From: Lachnospira pectinoschiza
GTDB lineage: Bacteria; Bacillota; Clostridia; Lachnospirales; Lachnospiraceae
Length of the DNA: 64,000 nucleotides
Reading direction: 5' to 3'
Assembly: GCF_900103815.1 (NCBI RefSeq)
Contig: NZ_FNHZ01000008.1
Span: forward strand, 1-64,000
In this document: in pieces, positions 42,990 to 51,381 of the stretch
Numbering within the stretch: the stretch's first letter is position 1
Layout of the letters: every line of letters starts with the position of its first letter
Translations under genes and position numbers: made by a program
Notes under the pieces: generated by a model
Database searches by the model: none
What the model was told of the DNA's origin: nothing
What the model saw: only the letters and a program-made list of their open reading frames with translations

Positions 42990-44438
42990 ATGGATTTACT
43001 CAATTTAACAGCGCACGAACTTTCCGCTGCCATTAAATCTGGCGAAACTACAGCTTATGAAGCTATGGAAGCAGTTCTTGCTAGAATCGATAGTACAGAA
43101 TCAGATATTAATGCGTATGTTACAGTAGATAAAGAAGCTGCCCTAGCTAAGGCTAAAAAGGCAGATGAAGACATTAAGTCTGGTAAGCTTACAGGTCCTC
43201 TTGCTGGTGTTCCTGTGGCTATTAAGGATAACATGTGTACTAAGGATATGCTTACTACATGTTCATCTAAGATTTTATCAAACTTTGTTCCTACATTTTC
43301 ATCAGAAGCTGTACTTAAGCTAGAAGAAGCTGGAGCAGTAGTTATTGGTAAGACAAATATGGATGAGTTCGCCATGGGTTCTACAACAGAAACATCATTC
43401 TATGGTGCAACTAAAAATCCTAGAAATACAGAACACGTTCCAGGTGGTTCTTCAGGTGGTTCAGCTGCAGCAGTTGCGGCTAATGAAGCATTTGCAGCAC
43501 TTGGTTCAGATACAGGTGGATCAATTAGACAGCCAGCTGGTTACTGTGGTGTTGTAGGTTTAAAGCCAACATACGGAACAGTATCTAGATATGGTCTTAT
43601 TGCTTACGGTTCATCTCTTGATCAGATTGGACCTTTAACTAAGGACGTTACTGACTGTGCCTTAATTCTTGATGCAATTGCAGGCAAGGATGACAAGGAC
43701 TCAACTTCTATTGGTCGTGAAAAATATAACTTCGCCGACAGCTTAGTTGATGACGTTAAGGGCATGAAGATCGGTATTCCAAGAGATTATTTTGGAGAAG
43801 GTCTTGACCCTGAAGTTAAGGAAGCAGTTCTTAAGGCAGCTAAGGTCTTAGAAGAAAAGGGCGCTATTGTAGAAGAGTTTGATTTAAGCTTAGTTGACTA
43901 TGCTATTCCAACTTACTATACAATCGCAGCAGCAGAAGCATCATCTAACCTTGAAAGATTTGATGGTGTTAAATATGGTCATAGAGCAGCAGAATACGAA
44001 GGACTTCACAACATGTATAAGAAGACTCGTTCTGAAGGCTTTGGCCCAGAAGTTAAGAGAAGAATCATGCTTGGTTCCTTCGTACTTAGCTCAGGTTACT
44101 ATGATGCATATTACTTAAAGGCATTAAGAGTTAAGGCTCTTATTAAGAAGGCCTTTGATGAAGCATTTGCAAAATACGATGTAATCCTTGGACCTGTTGC
44201 TCCAACAACAGCACCAAAGCTTGGTTCATCTCTTGCAGATCCTATTAAAATGTACTTATCTGATATCTATACAATATCAGTTAACTTAGCTTCTCTTCCA
44301 GGTATTTCACTTCCATGCGGCAAGGCAAGCAACGGCCTTCCAATTGGTTTACAGTTAATTGGTGATTGCTATAGAGAAGACAATATTATTCGTGCAGCTT
44401 ACTCTTATGAGTGTGCTAGAGGCGAATTAAATTTCTAG
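42990..44438 (+). CDS. gatA: Asp/Glu-tRNA amidotransferase subunit A
   Basis: Amidase subunit that releases ammonia from glutamine for transfer by GatB. The amidase-signature triad is intact: K79 in VPVAIKDN, cis-S154 in GGSSGGSAA and nucleophile S178 in DTGGSIRQPAG, the same numbering as Staphylococcus aureus GatA. 482 residues is standard. The ATG at 42990 follows GAAAGGAAA; an in-frame ATG seven codons earlier is not supported. gatB follows after 17 bases. The 372 bases upstream are filled by two long hairpins that may affect read-through from gatC. Confidence 0.96.
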   Translation: MDLLNLTAHELSAAIKSGETTAYEAMEAVLARIDSTESDINAYVTVDKEAALAKAKKADEDIKSGKLTGPLAGVPVAIKDNMCTKDMLTTCSSKILSNFVPTFSSEAVLKLEEAGAVVIGKTNMDEFAMGSTTETSFYGATKNPRNTEHVPGGSSGGSAAAVAANEAFAALGSDTGGSIRQPAGYCGVVGLKPTYGTVSRYGLIAYGSSLDQIGPLTKDVTDCALILDAIAGKDDKDSTSIGREKYNFADSLVDDVKGMKIGIPRDYFGEGLDPEVKEAVLKAAKVLEEKGAIVEEFDLSLVDYAIPTYYTIAAAEASSNLERFDGVKYGHRAAEYEGLHNMYKKTRSEGFGPEVKRRIMLGSFVLSSGYYDAYYLKALRVKALIKKAFDEAFAKYDVILGPVAPTTAPKLGSSLADPIKMYLSDIYTISVNLASLPGISLPCGKASNGLPIGLQLIGDCYREDNIIRAAYSYECARGELNF

Positions 44439-44455
44439 AAAGGAAGGGCGATTAG

Positions 44456-45892
44456 ATGAAGGAATACGAGACAGTCATTGGTTTGGAAGTTCACGTTGAG
44501 CTTGCAACTAAAACTAAGATTTTCTGTGGTTGTTCTACTGAGTTTGGTGGAGCACCTAATACACATACTTGTCCAGTTTGTACAGGTATGCCAGGTTCCC
44601 TTCCTGTTTTAAACAAGAAGGTAGTTGAATACGCAACAGCAGTTGGTCTTGCTACTAATTGTGATATTACAAGAGATTGCAAATTCGATAGAAAGAATTA
44701 TTTCTACCCAGATAATCCACAGAACTACCAGATTTCTCAGTTATATTTACCAATCTGTAGAAATGGTCATGTGGACATTAAGTTAGAAGACGGTCAGACT
44801 AAGGAAATCAGAATCCATGAAATCCATATGGAAGAGGATGCTGGTAAGCTTATTCATGATGAGTGGGAAGATGTTTCATTTGTAGATTACAATAGATCAG
44901 GTGTACCACTTATTGAAATCGTATCAGAGCCAGATATGCGTTCAGCTAAGGAAGTTGTTGCATATCTTACAAAGCTTCGTAACACAATTCAGTATCTTGG
45001 TGCTTCAGATTGTAAGCTTCAGGAAGGTTCAATGAGAGCCGATGTTAACCTTTCAGTACGTGAAAAGGGTGCAACTGAATTTGGTACAAGAACTGAGATG
45101 AAGAACTTAAACTCATTCTCAGCTATTGAAAGAGCTATTGAAAATGAGCGCGCTCGTCAGATTGACTTAATTGAGTCAGGAGAAGGGGTAACTCAGGAAA
45201 CAAGACGTTGGAACGATGATAAGGAATATTCATATGCTATGCGTTCTAAAGAGGATGCTCAGGATTACAGATATTTCCCAGATCCAGATCTTGTTCCAAT
45301 TCATATCTCAGAAGAATTCTTAGAGGAAGTAAAGTCAAAGCAGCCTGAATTTAAGGATGCGAAAATGTTACGCTACAAGGAAGAATTTGGTCTACCAGAT
45401 TATGATATCGAGCAGATTACAGATTCTAAGAAGTTAGCTGATATTTTTGAAGCTACAGTTGCAATTTGCAATAATCCTAAGAAGGTTTCTAACTGGTTAA
45501 TCGCAGAAACAATGCGTATCTTAAAGGAACGTCAGTTAGATCCTGTAGATATTAAGTTTAAGCCAGAGGCACTTGCTAGAATCATCGAGCTTACAGACAA
45601 GAGCGAGATTAATAGTAATGCAGCTAAGGAAGTCTTTGAGGCTATCTTTGATGGCGAGGTTAATCCAGACGATTACGTTAAGGAACACGGCCTTAAGCAG
45701 GTTAACGACGAGGGTGCACTTCGTGCAACAGTTGAGCAGGTAATTGCTAACAATCCTCAGTCAGTTGCAGATTACAAGGGTGGTAAAGAAAAGGCTATTG
45801 GCTTCTTAGTTGGTCAGACTATGAAGGCAATGCAGGGTAAAGCTAACCCAGGTATGGTAACACAGTTACTTAAGGAATTACTTAATAACTAA
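44456..45892 (+). CDS. gatB: Asp/Glu-tRNA amidotransferase subunit B
   Basis: Binds misacylated tRNA, activates the side chain with ATP and amidates it. The N-terminal kinase-like domain opens with YETVIGLEVHVELAT, and the zinc-site cysteines appear as CGCSTEFG and CPVCTGMPGSLPVLN. The C-terminal helical and YqeY tail domains (ending PGMVTQLLKELLNN) bind the tRNA D-loop. 478 residues is normal. It ends the operon and is followed by a terminator. It should make Gln-tRNA and, with the neighbouring AspRS, Asn-tRNA. Confidence 0.97.
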   Translation: MKEYETVIGLEVHVELATKTKIFCGCSTEFGGAPNTHTCPVCTGMPGSLPVLNKKVVEYATAVGLATNCDITRDCKFDRKNYFYPDNPQNYQISQLYLPICRNGHVDIKLEDGQTKEIRIHEIHMEEDAGKLIHDEWEDVSFVDYNRSGVPLIEIVSEPDMRSAKEVVAYLTKLRNTIQYLGASDCKLQEGSMRADVNLSVREKGATEFGTRTEMKNLNSFSAIERAIENERARQIDLIESGEGVTQETRRWNDDKEYSYAMRSKEDAQDYRYFPDPDLVPIHISEEFLEEVKSKQPEFKDAKMLRYKEEFGLPDYDIEQITDSKKLADIFEATVAICNNPKKVSNWLIAETMRILKERQLDPVDIKFKPEALARIIELTDKSEINSNAAKEVFEAIFDGEVNPDDYVKEHGLKQVNDEGALRATVEQVIANNPQSVADYKGGKEKAIGFLVGQTMKAMQGKANPGMVTQLLKELLNN

Positions 45893-45973
45893 TTTGCAAT
45901 AGATTTAAAATGAATAAACTTATACACAAATTTTTTAGACGATAATTTAAAGCAATAATGTTTGAAAAAATTT

Positions 45974-46017
45974 GTGGTGGAGATTGGAGCCTACTTTTAG
46001 AGTAGGCTCCTTTTTTA
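45974..46017 (+). terminator. terminator of the aspS-gat operon
   Basis: A perfect stem GGAGCCTACT/AGTAGGCTCC from 45986 with six T. It is preceded by GTGGTGGAGATTGG, a motif that recurs as GTGGTGGGGACTGG just before the terminator at 48175. Confidence 0.92.
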
Positions 46018-46120
46018 TAGCTATTTTTAGTTTAAATTAGTTGATACATTTTCTTGTACAAAATAGACATTAGTAAAACTATACAAAATTGTTTGGAAAT
46101 AATAAATAAAAATATTGCAG

Positions 46121-46149
46121 TTGAAATATATTTATATTTGTAATATACT
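46121..46149 (+). promoter_or_regulatory. promoter of the LCP-family gene
   Basis: TTGAAA at 46121-46126, a 17-base spacer and TATACT at 46144-46149, about 52 bases ahead of the ribosome site. Confidence 0.65.
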
Positions 46150-46213
46150 GACGTTAGTTTCGAAATTTGCACAATTAAATAATATATTTTGACCTTTTTA
46201 AGGAGGGAGAATC

Positions 46214-47254
46214 ATAAAGGCAAAGAAAAATAAGATATTAAAGGTTATTGCTATAATACTTGCTTGCGTTTTAGCTTTATTTTTAGTTGCCACTGTAGTT
46301 TTAGTAGTAATGAGATTTACTGGGAAAACTAAATTGGAGAATTGTTATGCAGCAGAGAATAATCTTGATTTAGGAATGACAGATGAAGACGGGAAGATTT
46401 GTTATAACGGCAATTATTACGAATATGATGAAGATGTAATAACAATTTTATTTATGGGTATTGATAAAATCAACAAGGTAAAGAAAGGCTTGACACATTT
46501 AGACGGGGGTTGTGCAGACGTTTTGTTTCTTGGCATTATCAATACTAGAACTAAAACAGTTAAGTTGCTTGCCATTAATAGAGACTCAATGGTTGATATT
46601 GACGTTTTAAATATTAAAGGCGAGGTAAGATATACAAAACCGCTACAAATCACACTAGCCCATGGTTATGGATTAGGACTTGAAGATAGTTGTCTTAATC
46701 AATGTGATGCGGTTTCAAGATTGTTATATGGAATACCAATAAATGCTTATGTATCCTTGAATATGGGAGGAGTTGCCGCTTTAAATGATGCTATTGGCGG
46801 GGTTACTCTTACTTCTCTAGATGATATCTATATAGAAGACATGGAGATAGACATTGCAAAGGATGAAGAGATACATTTGACAGGTAAACAGGCTTACTTT
46901 TACGTTAGGTTTAGAGATGAGGCAGTTTATGAATCTGCTAGGATTCGCCTTGAGAGACAGAAGCAATATGTTGAAGAATATTGCAGGCAGTTACTTAGCA
47001 ATTCATTAAAGGACCTTTCAAATATTGTAAATGTATATAATGCTGTAGATGATTACACAGTAATGAACTTATCGACAGATGAGTTGGTGTATTTGGCATC
47101 AATGCTAATTGGATATGAATTTGATTTTGAAAATATTTATAGTTTGGAAGGCAGCACTTATTCAAATCCAGAGACTTATCACGAAGAATTTACAGTAGAT
47201 GAAGACTCGACTAAAAAATTGATACTAGATCTCTTTTATAGACAAATTGATTGA
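46214..47254 (+). CDS. LytR-CpsA-Psr (LCP) family protein with apparent ATA start
   Basis: Likely transfers a lipid-linked polymer to peptidoglycan on the outer face of the membrane. The LCP domain (from about residue 65) has ILFMGIDK, LLAINRDSMVDI and the Arg-rich pocket YVRFRDEAVYESARIRLERQ. The first ATG in frame (46310) would delete the membrane anchor. Read from ATA at 46214, directly 7 bases after a perfect AGGAGG, the protein opens KAKKNKILKVIAIILACVLA, a normal basic end and helix. The family requires this anchor. A base change in this strain or a sequencing error could explain the ATA. Length 346. Confidence 0.8.
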   Translation: MKAKKNKILKVIAIILACVLALFLVATVVLVVMRFTGKTKLENCYAAENNLDLGMTDEDGKICYNGNYYEYDEDVITILFMGIDKINKVKKGLTHLDGGCADVLFLGIINTRTKTVKLLAINRDSMVDIDVLNIKGEVRYTKPLQITLAHGYGLGLEDSCLNQCDAVSRLLYGIPINAYVSLNMGGVAALNDAIGGVTLTSLDDIYIEDMEIDIAKDEEIHLTGKQAYFYVRFRDEAVYESARIRLERQKQYVEEYCRQLLSNSLKDLSNIVNVYNAVDDYTVMNLSTDELVYLASMLIGYEFDFENIYSLEGSTYSNPETYHEEFTVDEDSTKKLILDLFYRQID

Positions 47255-47328
47255 GTTTAAATAGGCGGACACCACAACGGCTATTTAGATATAAAAACAC
47301 AAGTTATCTTAAGGAGGTATCTTAATTT

Positions 47329-48033
47329 ATGAAAAAGAAAATTTTAGCTATGGTTTTATCACTTGTATTAGTAGGCGTGCCTGCAATGGCTGTATTAGCT
47401 GATTCATCATCTTCAACTACAAGTACAGAATCAACAATTACTGTTGATGTAACTGCAGAGGAGACAAATGAAGATCAAGCAGAAGTAACAATTGATTCTG
47501 ATTCAGCATTAACAGCTGATGATTTAAATGCTGATGGATATGCATTAGATGATCTTAATGATGCAACTATTACAGATATGGCTACTCAGATTGCTAATGT
47601 ATTAAATGATTTATCATCAGTTGCTACTTTATTAGATAGCTCAGTACTTGCAAAGGCTGCAAAGGATACTAGTTATAAGGTAGCAGCTACAGTTCTTGCT
47701 TATGTTGATATTGAAATTGATACAGCTACAGAGAATTCTGATGGTACTTATACAGTAACTCTTGAACTTCCAAATGTAGCAGCTAATGAAGAGGTTTTAA
47801 TTTTACATTACGATGATGATGCAGGAGAATTTGAAACAATTAAACCAACATCTGTTGGATCAGGAACAGTAACATTTAATGTATCAAGCTTTTCTCCATT
47901 TGCATTTGTAAAGCTTGATGTATCAACACCTAGTGGTGATACAGCTCCTATCGTACTTTATGTTTTACTTGCAGTAGCAGCTCTTGCTGTAATCGCTGTA
48001 GTATCTAGAAAGTACTTAAAGGCAGCAAAGTAA
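47329..48033 (+). CDS. small secreted or membrane-anchored surface protein of unknown function
   Basis: I do not recognise the function. Residues 1-24 are a signal peptide (KKKILAMVLSLVLVGVPAMAVLA). An acidic Ser/Thr-rich segment and a beta-rich domain (about 120-200, ending SSFSPFAFVKLD) follow. The tail is TPSGDTAPIVLYVLLAVAALAV then SRKYLKAAK, matching the layout of Lachnospiraceae proteins with a PKTGD-type sorting signal, but with the core reduced to PSGD. It may thus be membrane-retained or a sortase substrate. It follows the LCP gene by 74 bases with a strong AAGGAGG site. Confidence 0.75.
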   Translation: MKKKILAMVLSLVLVGVPAMAVLADSSSSTTSTESTITVDVTAEETNEDQAEVTIDSDSALTADDLNADGYALDDLNDATITDMATQIANVLNDLSSVATLLDSSVLAKAAKDTSYKVAATVLAYVDIEIDTATENSDGTYTVTLELPNVAANEEVLILHYDDDAGEFETIKPTSVGSGTVTFNVSSFSPFAFVKLDVSTPSGDTAPIVLYVLLAVAALAVIAVVSRKYLKAAK

Positions 48034-48162
48034 TTTATAGAGTAATCTCTAATTAAATTAAAAAGTAACACCTTAAAAAATAAACGCAACTTATAAACTT
48101 AGAAAACTTATAAGAAACGGAATTGGAAGATTATATACAAAATTATAATCTTAGCAATAAAT

Positions 48163-48203
48163 GTGGTGGGGACTGGTGCCTGCTTTATAGCAGGCACCTT
48201 TTT
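48163..48203 (+). terminator. terminator after the surface-protein gene
   Basis: Stem GGTGCCTGC (48175-48183) / GCAGGCACC (48190-48198) with loop TTTATA and five T. It is preceded by the same GTGGTGG-type motif as at 45974. Confidence 0.92.
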
Positions 48204-48247
48204 GCATGTCTGATTACGATATAGTTCTTATTAAATGCTATTATGCA

Positions 48248-48625
48248 TTAATTAGCTGCTTCTTCAGCGTCAATCTCGTCTTCATATTCTTCAAAAATAT
48301 AATTAAGGATTGAGGACATACCAACGAATTCACATCCATATGAATACTTATCTGAGTCGTCTAACTGCTGGCATCTTATAATCTTGACTACGCAATATAA
48401 AACGTCTTCTTCTTCGCCAAGTCTAAGGGCAGCATTGAAATAAAATCCTATTGGGAAAACGCTCTTTGATTCAAAGCCAATGCCGCTTTTTGAGATATTA
48501 ATAACTCGGATTGGTGAATCAACATTCTGAATCTTAACATTGTTCTGCTTAAAAAGAGTGGATACGTTAAGCTTTAAATCGGCTTTCACTCTTCTGTGGC
48601 GTCTCTTCTCGATTCCGTCGTTCAT
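48248..48625 (-). CDS. PilZ domain protein (putative c-di-GMP receptor)
   Basis: A single-domain PilZ protein, 125 residues. The c-di-GMP binding motif is present: an arginine cluster KRRHRRVKA near residue 7 (RxxxR) and NISKSGIGF near residue 44 (D/N-x-S-x-x-G). The rest is a beta barrel with a C-terminal acidic tail (EEYEDEIDAEEAAN). It probably senses c-di-GMP that the EAL-domain protein at 54.3 kb degrades. It is divergent from purC. The regulated output is unknown. Confidence 0.9.
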   Translation of the reverse strand: MNDGIEKRRHRRVKADLKLNVSTLFKQNNVKIQNVDSPIRVINISKSGIGFESKSVFPIGFYFNAALRLGEEEDVLYCVVKIIRCQQLDDSDKYSYGCEFVGMSSILNYIFEEYEDEIDAEEAAN

Positions 48626-48751
48626 AAGAAATCCTCCAATATTTATTAGGGTTTTGACTTATGCAAATACAGGCTCCCCTTAAAGCCTTCCAAACTAGTT
48701 TAACTACTTTTATGATACACTTTCACCCTTTCTTTTGCAAGCAAGTGACTA

Positions 48752-48780
48752 TTGATTTTAAATCTAGGCTGTTATATAAT
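48752..48780 (+). promoter_or_regulatory. promoter of the purC-purF-purB operon
   Basis: TTGATT at 48752-48757, 17 bases, TATAAT at 48775-48780. The roughly 130-base leader that follows contains TAGACTA/TAGTCTA (48851-48875) but no recognisable purine riboswitch. Confidence 0.7.
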
Positions 48781-48917
48781 TTTTCACGGATTGCCTCTTT
48801 ATCTAAGATGGCAACAATCTCGTCTAAACCTATAGGCGAGGCCTAATATCTAGACTATTCGGCTTAAGTAGTCTATATATTATTAATATTATTTATAAGA
48901 AAAGGATGGGCACGTTA

Positions 48918-49793
48918 ATGGAGAAGTTAAAGTTACTCTATGAAGGAAAAGTAAGAGAAGTTTATGACAATGGAGATTCGCTTATAATAGCAGCGACAGA
49001 CAGAATCTCGGCATTTGATCATATTTTAAAGAATAAGGTTACAGATAAGGGTGCTATCCTTACTCAAATGTCAAAGTTCTGGTTTAATTTAACAGAAGAT
49101 GTAATTGCAAATCATATGATTACTACAGATGTTTCTGAAATGCCAGAGCAGTTCCAGAATGAGGATTATGTTGGAAGAACAATGAAGGTTAAGAAATTAA
49201 CTATGTTACCAGTTGAATGTATCGTTAGAGGATATATCACAGGTAGCGGTTGGGCTAGTTATAAAGAAAATGGTACAGTTTGTGGTATTAAGTTACCAGA
49301 AGGTCTTAAGGAGTCAGAGAAATTACCTGAACCTATCTATACACCATCTACAAAGGCAGAGATTGGTGATCACGATGAGAATATTTCATTTGAAAAGAGT
49401 ATTGAAGTTATCGAAAAAGCATTCCCAGGTCATGGAGAAGAATACGCAACAAAGATTAAGGACGCAACAATTGCAATTTATAAGAAGTGTGCAGAATATG
49501 CTTTAACAAAGGGCATCATTATTGCTGATACAAAGTTTGAATTTGGTTTAGATTCAGAAGGAAATGTTGTAATTGGTGATGAAATGCTTACACCAGATAG
49601 CTCAAGATTTTGGCCATTAGAAGGTTACGAAGCAGGAAAGAGCCAGCCATCATTTGATAAGCAGTTCGTAAGAGACTGGTTAAAGGCTAACCCTGATAGC
49701 GACTACCTTCTTCCAGAGGACGTAATTACTAAGACAGTTGATAAGTACAAGGAAGCTTACCTTATGTTAACAGGAGAAGAATTCTCTAAGTAG
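48918..49793 (+). CDS. purC: phosphoribosylaminoimidazole-succinocarboxamide synthase
   Basis: Joins aspartate to CAIR with ATP in purine synthesis. The typical start MEKLKLLYEGKVREVY matches the ATP-binding beginning of the family, so the ATG at 48918 is chosen over an ATG four codons upstream. Signature motifs are DRISAFD, VECIVRGYITGSGW and IADTKFEFG near the C-terminus. 291 residues is close to the longer (yeast-like) type of SAICAR synthase. It leads an operon with purF 20 bases downstream and purB. Confidence 0.95.
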   Translation: MEKLKLLYEGKVREVYDNGDSLIIAATDRISAFDHILKNKVTDKGAILTQMSKFWFNLTEDVIANHMITTDVSEMPEQFQNEDYVGRTMKVKKLTMLPVECIVRGYITGSGWASYKENGTVCGIKLPEGLKESEKLPEPIYTPSTKAEIGDHDENISFEKSIEVIEKAFPGHGEEYATKIKDATIAIYKKCAEYALTKGIIIADTKFEFGLDSEGNVVIGDEMLTPDSSRFWPLEGYEAGKSQPSFDKQFVRDWLKANPDSDYLLPEDVITKTVDKYKEAYLMLTGEEFSK

Positions 49794-49813
49794 ATCGATT
49801 AATCGGAGGAATT

Positions 49814-51304
49814 ATGACATTTTGTAAAAATAAATGTGCAGATTGTAAGAGTGTCTGTAAAATGAATGAAGAACTTCTAAATCGTGAGGACGATTTTGAA
49901 GGAGATATCATCCATGATGAATGTGGTGTTTTTGGAGCTTATGACTTTGATGGACACGACGTTTCATCAACTATTTACTATGGCCTTTTTGCCCTACAGC
50001 ATAGAGGACAGGAAAGTGCCGGTATTGCAGTAGGCGATACTAACGGCCCTAAGGGTGTTAAGTGTTACAAGGATATGGGCTTGGTTAATGAGGTTTTCAA
50101 TCATGAGAATCTTTCTAAGCTTTGTGGCGATATTGGTGTTGGACATGTACGTTATTCTACAGCGGGTAGTTCTGTTCGTGAAAATGCACAGCCTCTTGTA
50201 ATTAACTACGTAAAGGGAACTCTAGGTATGGCACATAATGGTAACCTTCTTAACGCTGTTGAGTTAAGAGAAGAGTTATCTTATACAGGTGCTATTTTCC
50301 AGACTACTATTGATTCAGAAGTTATTGCATACTTAATCGCAAGAGAGAGATTATATGCTCCAACTGTTGAATTATCAGTTAGAAATGCTATGAGAAGAAT
50401 TAAGGGTGCTTATTCTTTAGTAGTAATGAGTCCAAAGAAGCTTATTGGCGCAAGAGATCCATTTGGCTTTAAGCCACTTTGTATTGGTAAGAGAGATAAT
50501 ACTTACTTTTTATCATCAGAGACATGTGCTCTTGATACAGTAGGCGCTGAATTTGTAAGAGATGTTGAACCTGGTGAAGTTGTAACAATTACACCAGAGG
50601 GCATTTTTAGTGATAAGAGTCTTTGTCAGGAAAAGCATGCTAGATGTATTTTCGAATACATTTACTTTGCAAGACCTGATAGTAAGATTGATGGAATGGG
50701 CGTTTATGAGTCTAGAATTATCGCAGGTAAGATTTTAGCTCAGACACATCCTGTTGAGGCTGATTTAGTTGTTGGCGTTCCAGAATCTGGCAATCCAGCG
50801 GCTCTTGGCTATTCTATAGAATCAGGCATTCCATATGGCAATGCATTTATAAAAAATAACTACGTTGGTAGAACATTTATCAAGCCTAAGCAGGGTGAAC
50901 GTGAGTCGTCTGTTAAGGTTAAGTTAAATGTACTTAAAGAGGCAGTTGCAGGCAAGAGAGTTGTCATGATTGATGATTCCATTGTTCGTGGTACAACTTC
51001 TGCTAGAATTGTAAGTTTACTTAAGGCAGCAGGTGCAAAGGAAGTTCATGTGCGTATTAGTTCGCCAGCTTTCCTTCATCCATGTTATTTTGGTACAGAT
51101 ATTCCTTCAGAGGACCAGCTTATTGCTTCAGGTCACTCAGTTGAGGAAATCTGCAAGATGATTGGTGCTGACTCACTTGGTTACTTAGATGTTACAAGAC
51201 TTTCTGAGATGATCGGTGGCAAGACTGACATTTGCGACGCTTGCTTTACAGGAAATTATCCCATCGAACCTCCAAAGATTGATATAAGAGGAGAAATGGG
51301 CTAA
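49814..51304 (+). CDS. purF: amidophosphoribosyltransferase with Cys-rich leader and Fe-S ligands
   Basis: First step of purine synthesis: PRPP plus glutamine to phosphoribosylamine. The glutaminase nucleophile is C37 in HDECGVFGAYD, exposed after removal of a 36-residue propeptide. The PRPP loop is VVMIDDSIVRGTTSAR. The four Fe-S cysteines of the Bacillus-type enzyme are kept: C278 in RCIFEYIYF, C424 in HPCYFG, and C474/C477 in CDAC. The leader is odd: it holds C4, C8, C11 and C15 and is longer than usual. The strong CGGAGGAATT site supports this start. Length 496. Confidence 0.95.
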   Translation: MTFCKNKCADCKSVCKMNEELLNREDDFEGDIIHDECGVFGAYDFDGHDVSSTIYYGLFALQHRGQESAGIAVGDTNGPKGVKCYKDMGLVNEVFNHENLSKLCGDIGVGHVRYSTAGSSVRENAQPLVINYVKGTLGMAHNGNLLNAVELREELSYTGAIFQTTIDSEVIAYLIARERLYAPTVELSVRNAMRRIKGAYSLVVMSPKKLIGARDPFGFKPLCIGKRDNTYFLSSETCALDTVGAEFVRDVEPGEVVTITPEGIFSDKSLCQEKHARCIFEYIYFARPDSKIDGMGVYESRIIAGKILAQTHPVEADLVVGVPESGNPAALGYSIESGIPYGNAFIKNNYVGRTFIKPKQGERESSVKVKLNVLKEAVAGKRVVMIDDSIVRGTTSARIVSLLKAAGAKEVHVRISSPAFLHPCYFGTDIPSEDQLIASGHSVEEICKMIGADSLGYLDVTRLSEMIGGKTDICDACFTGNYPIEPPKIDIRGEMG

Positions 51305-51381
51305 TAAAGGCTAACGATATACAATATAAGCTAGGCTTAGATTAATTAAATGAAAAAAATAAGGAAGGCGGATTTATAACA

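Noticed and set aside
48781..48917. Possible purine riboswitch in the purC leader
   Set aside because: The three-way junction core and its conserved loop bases are absent.
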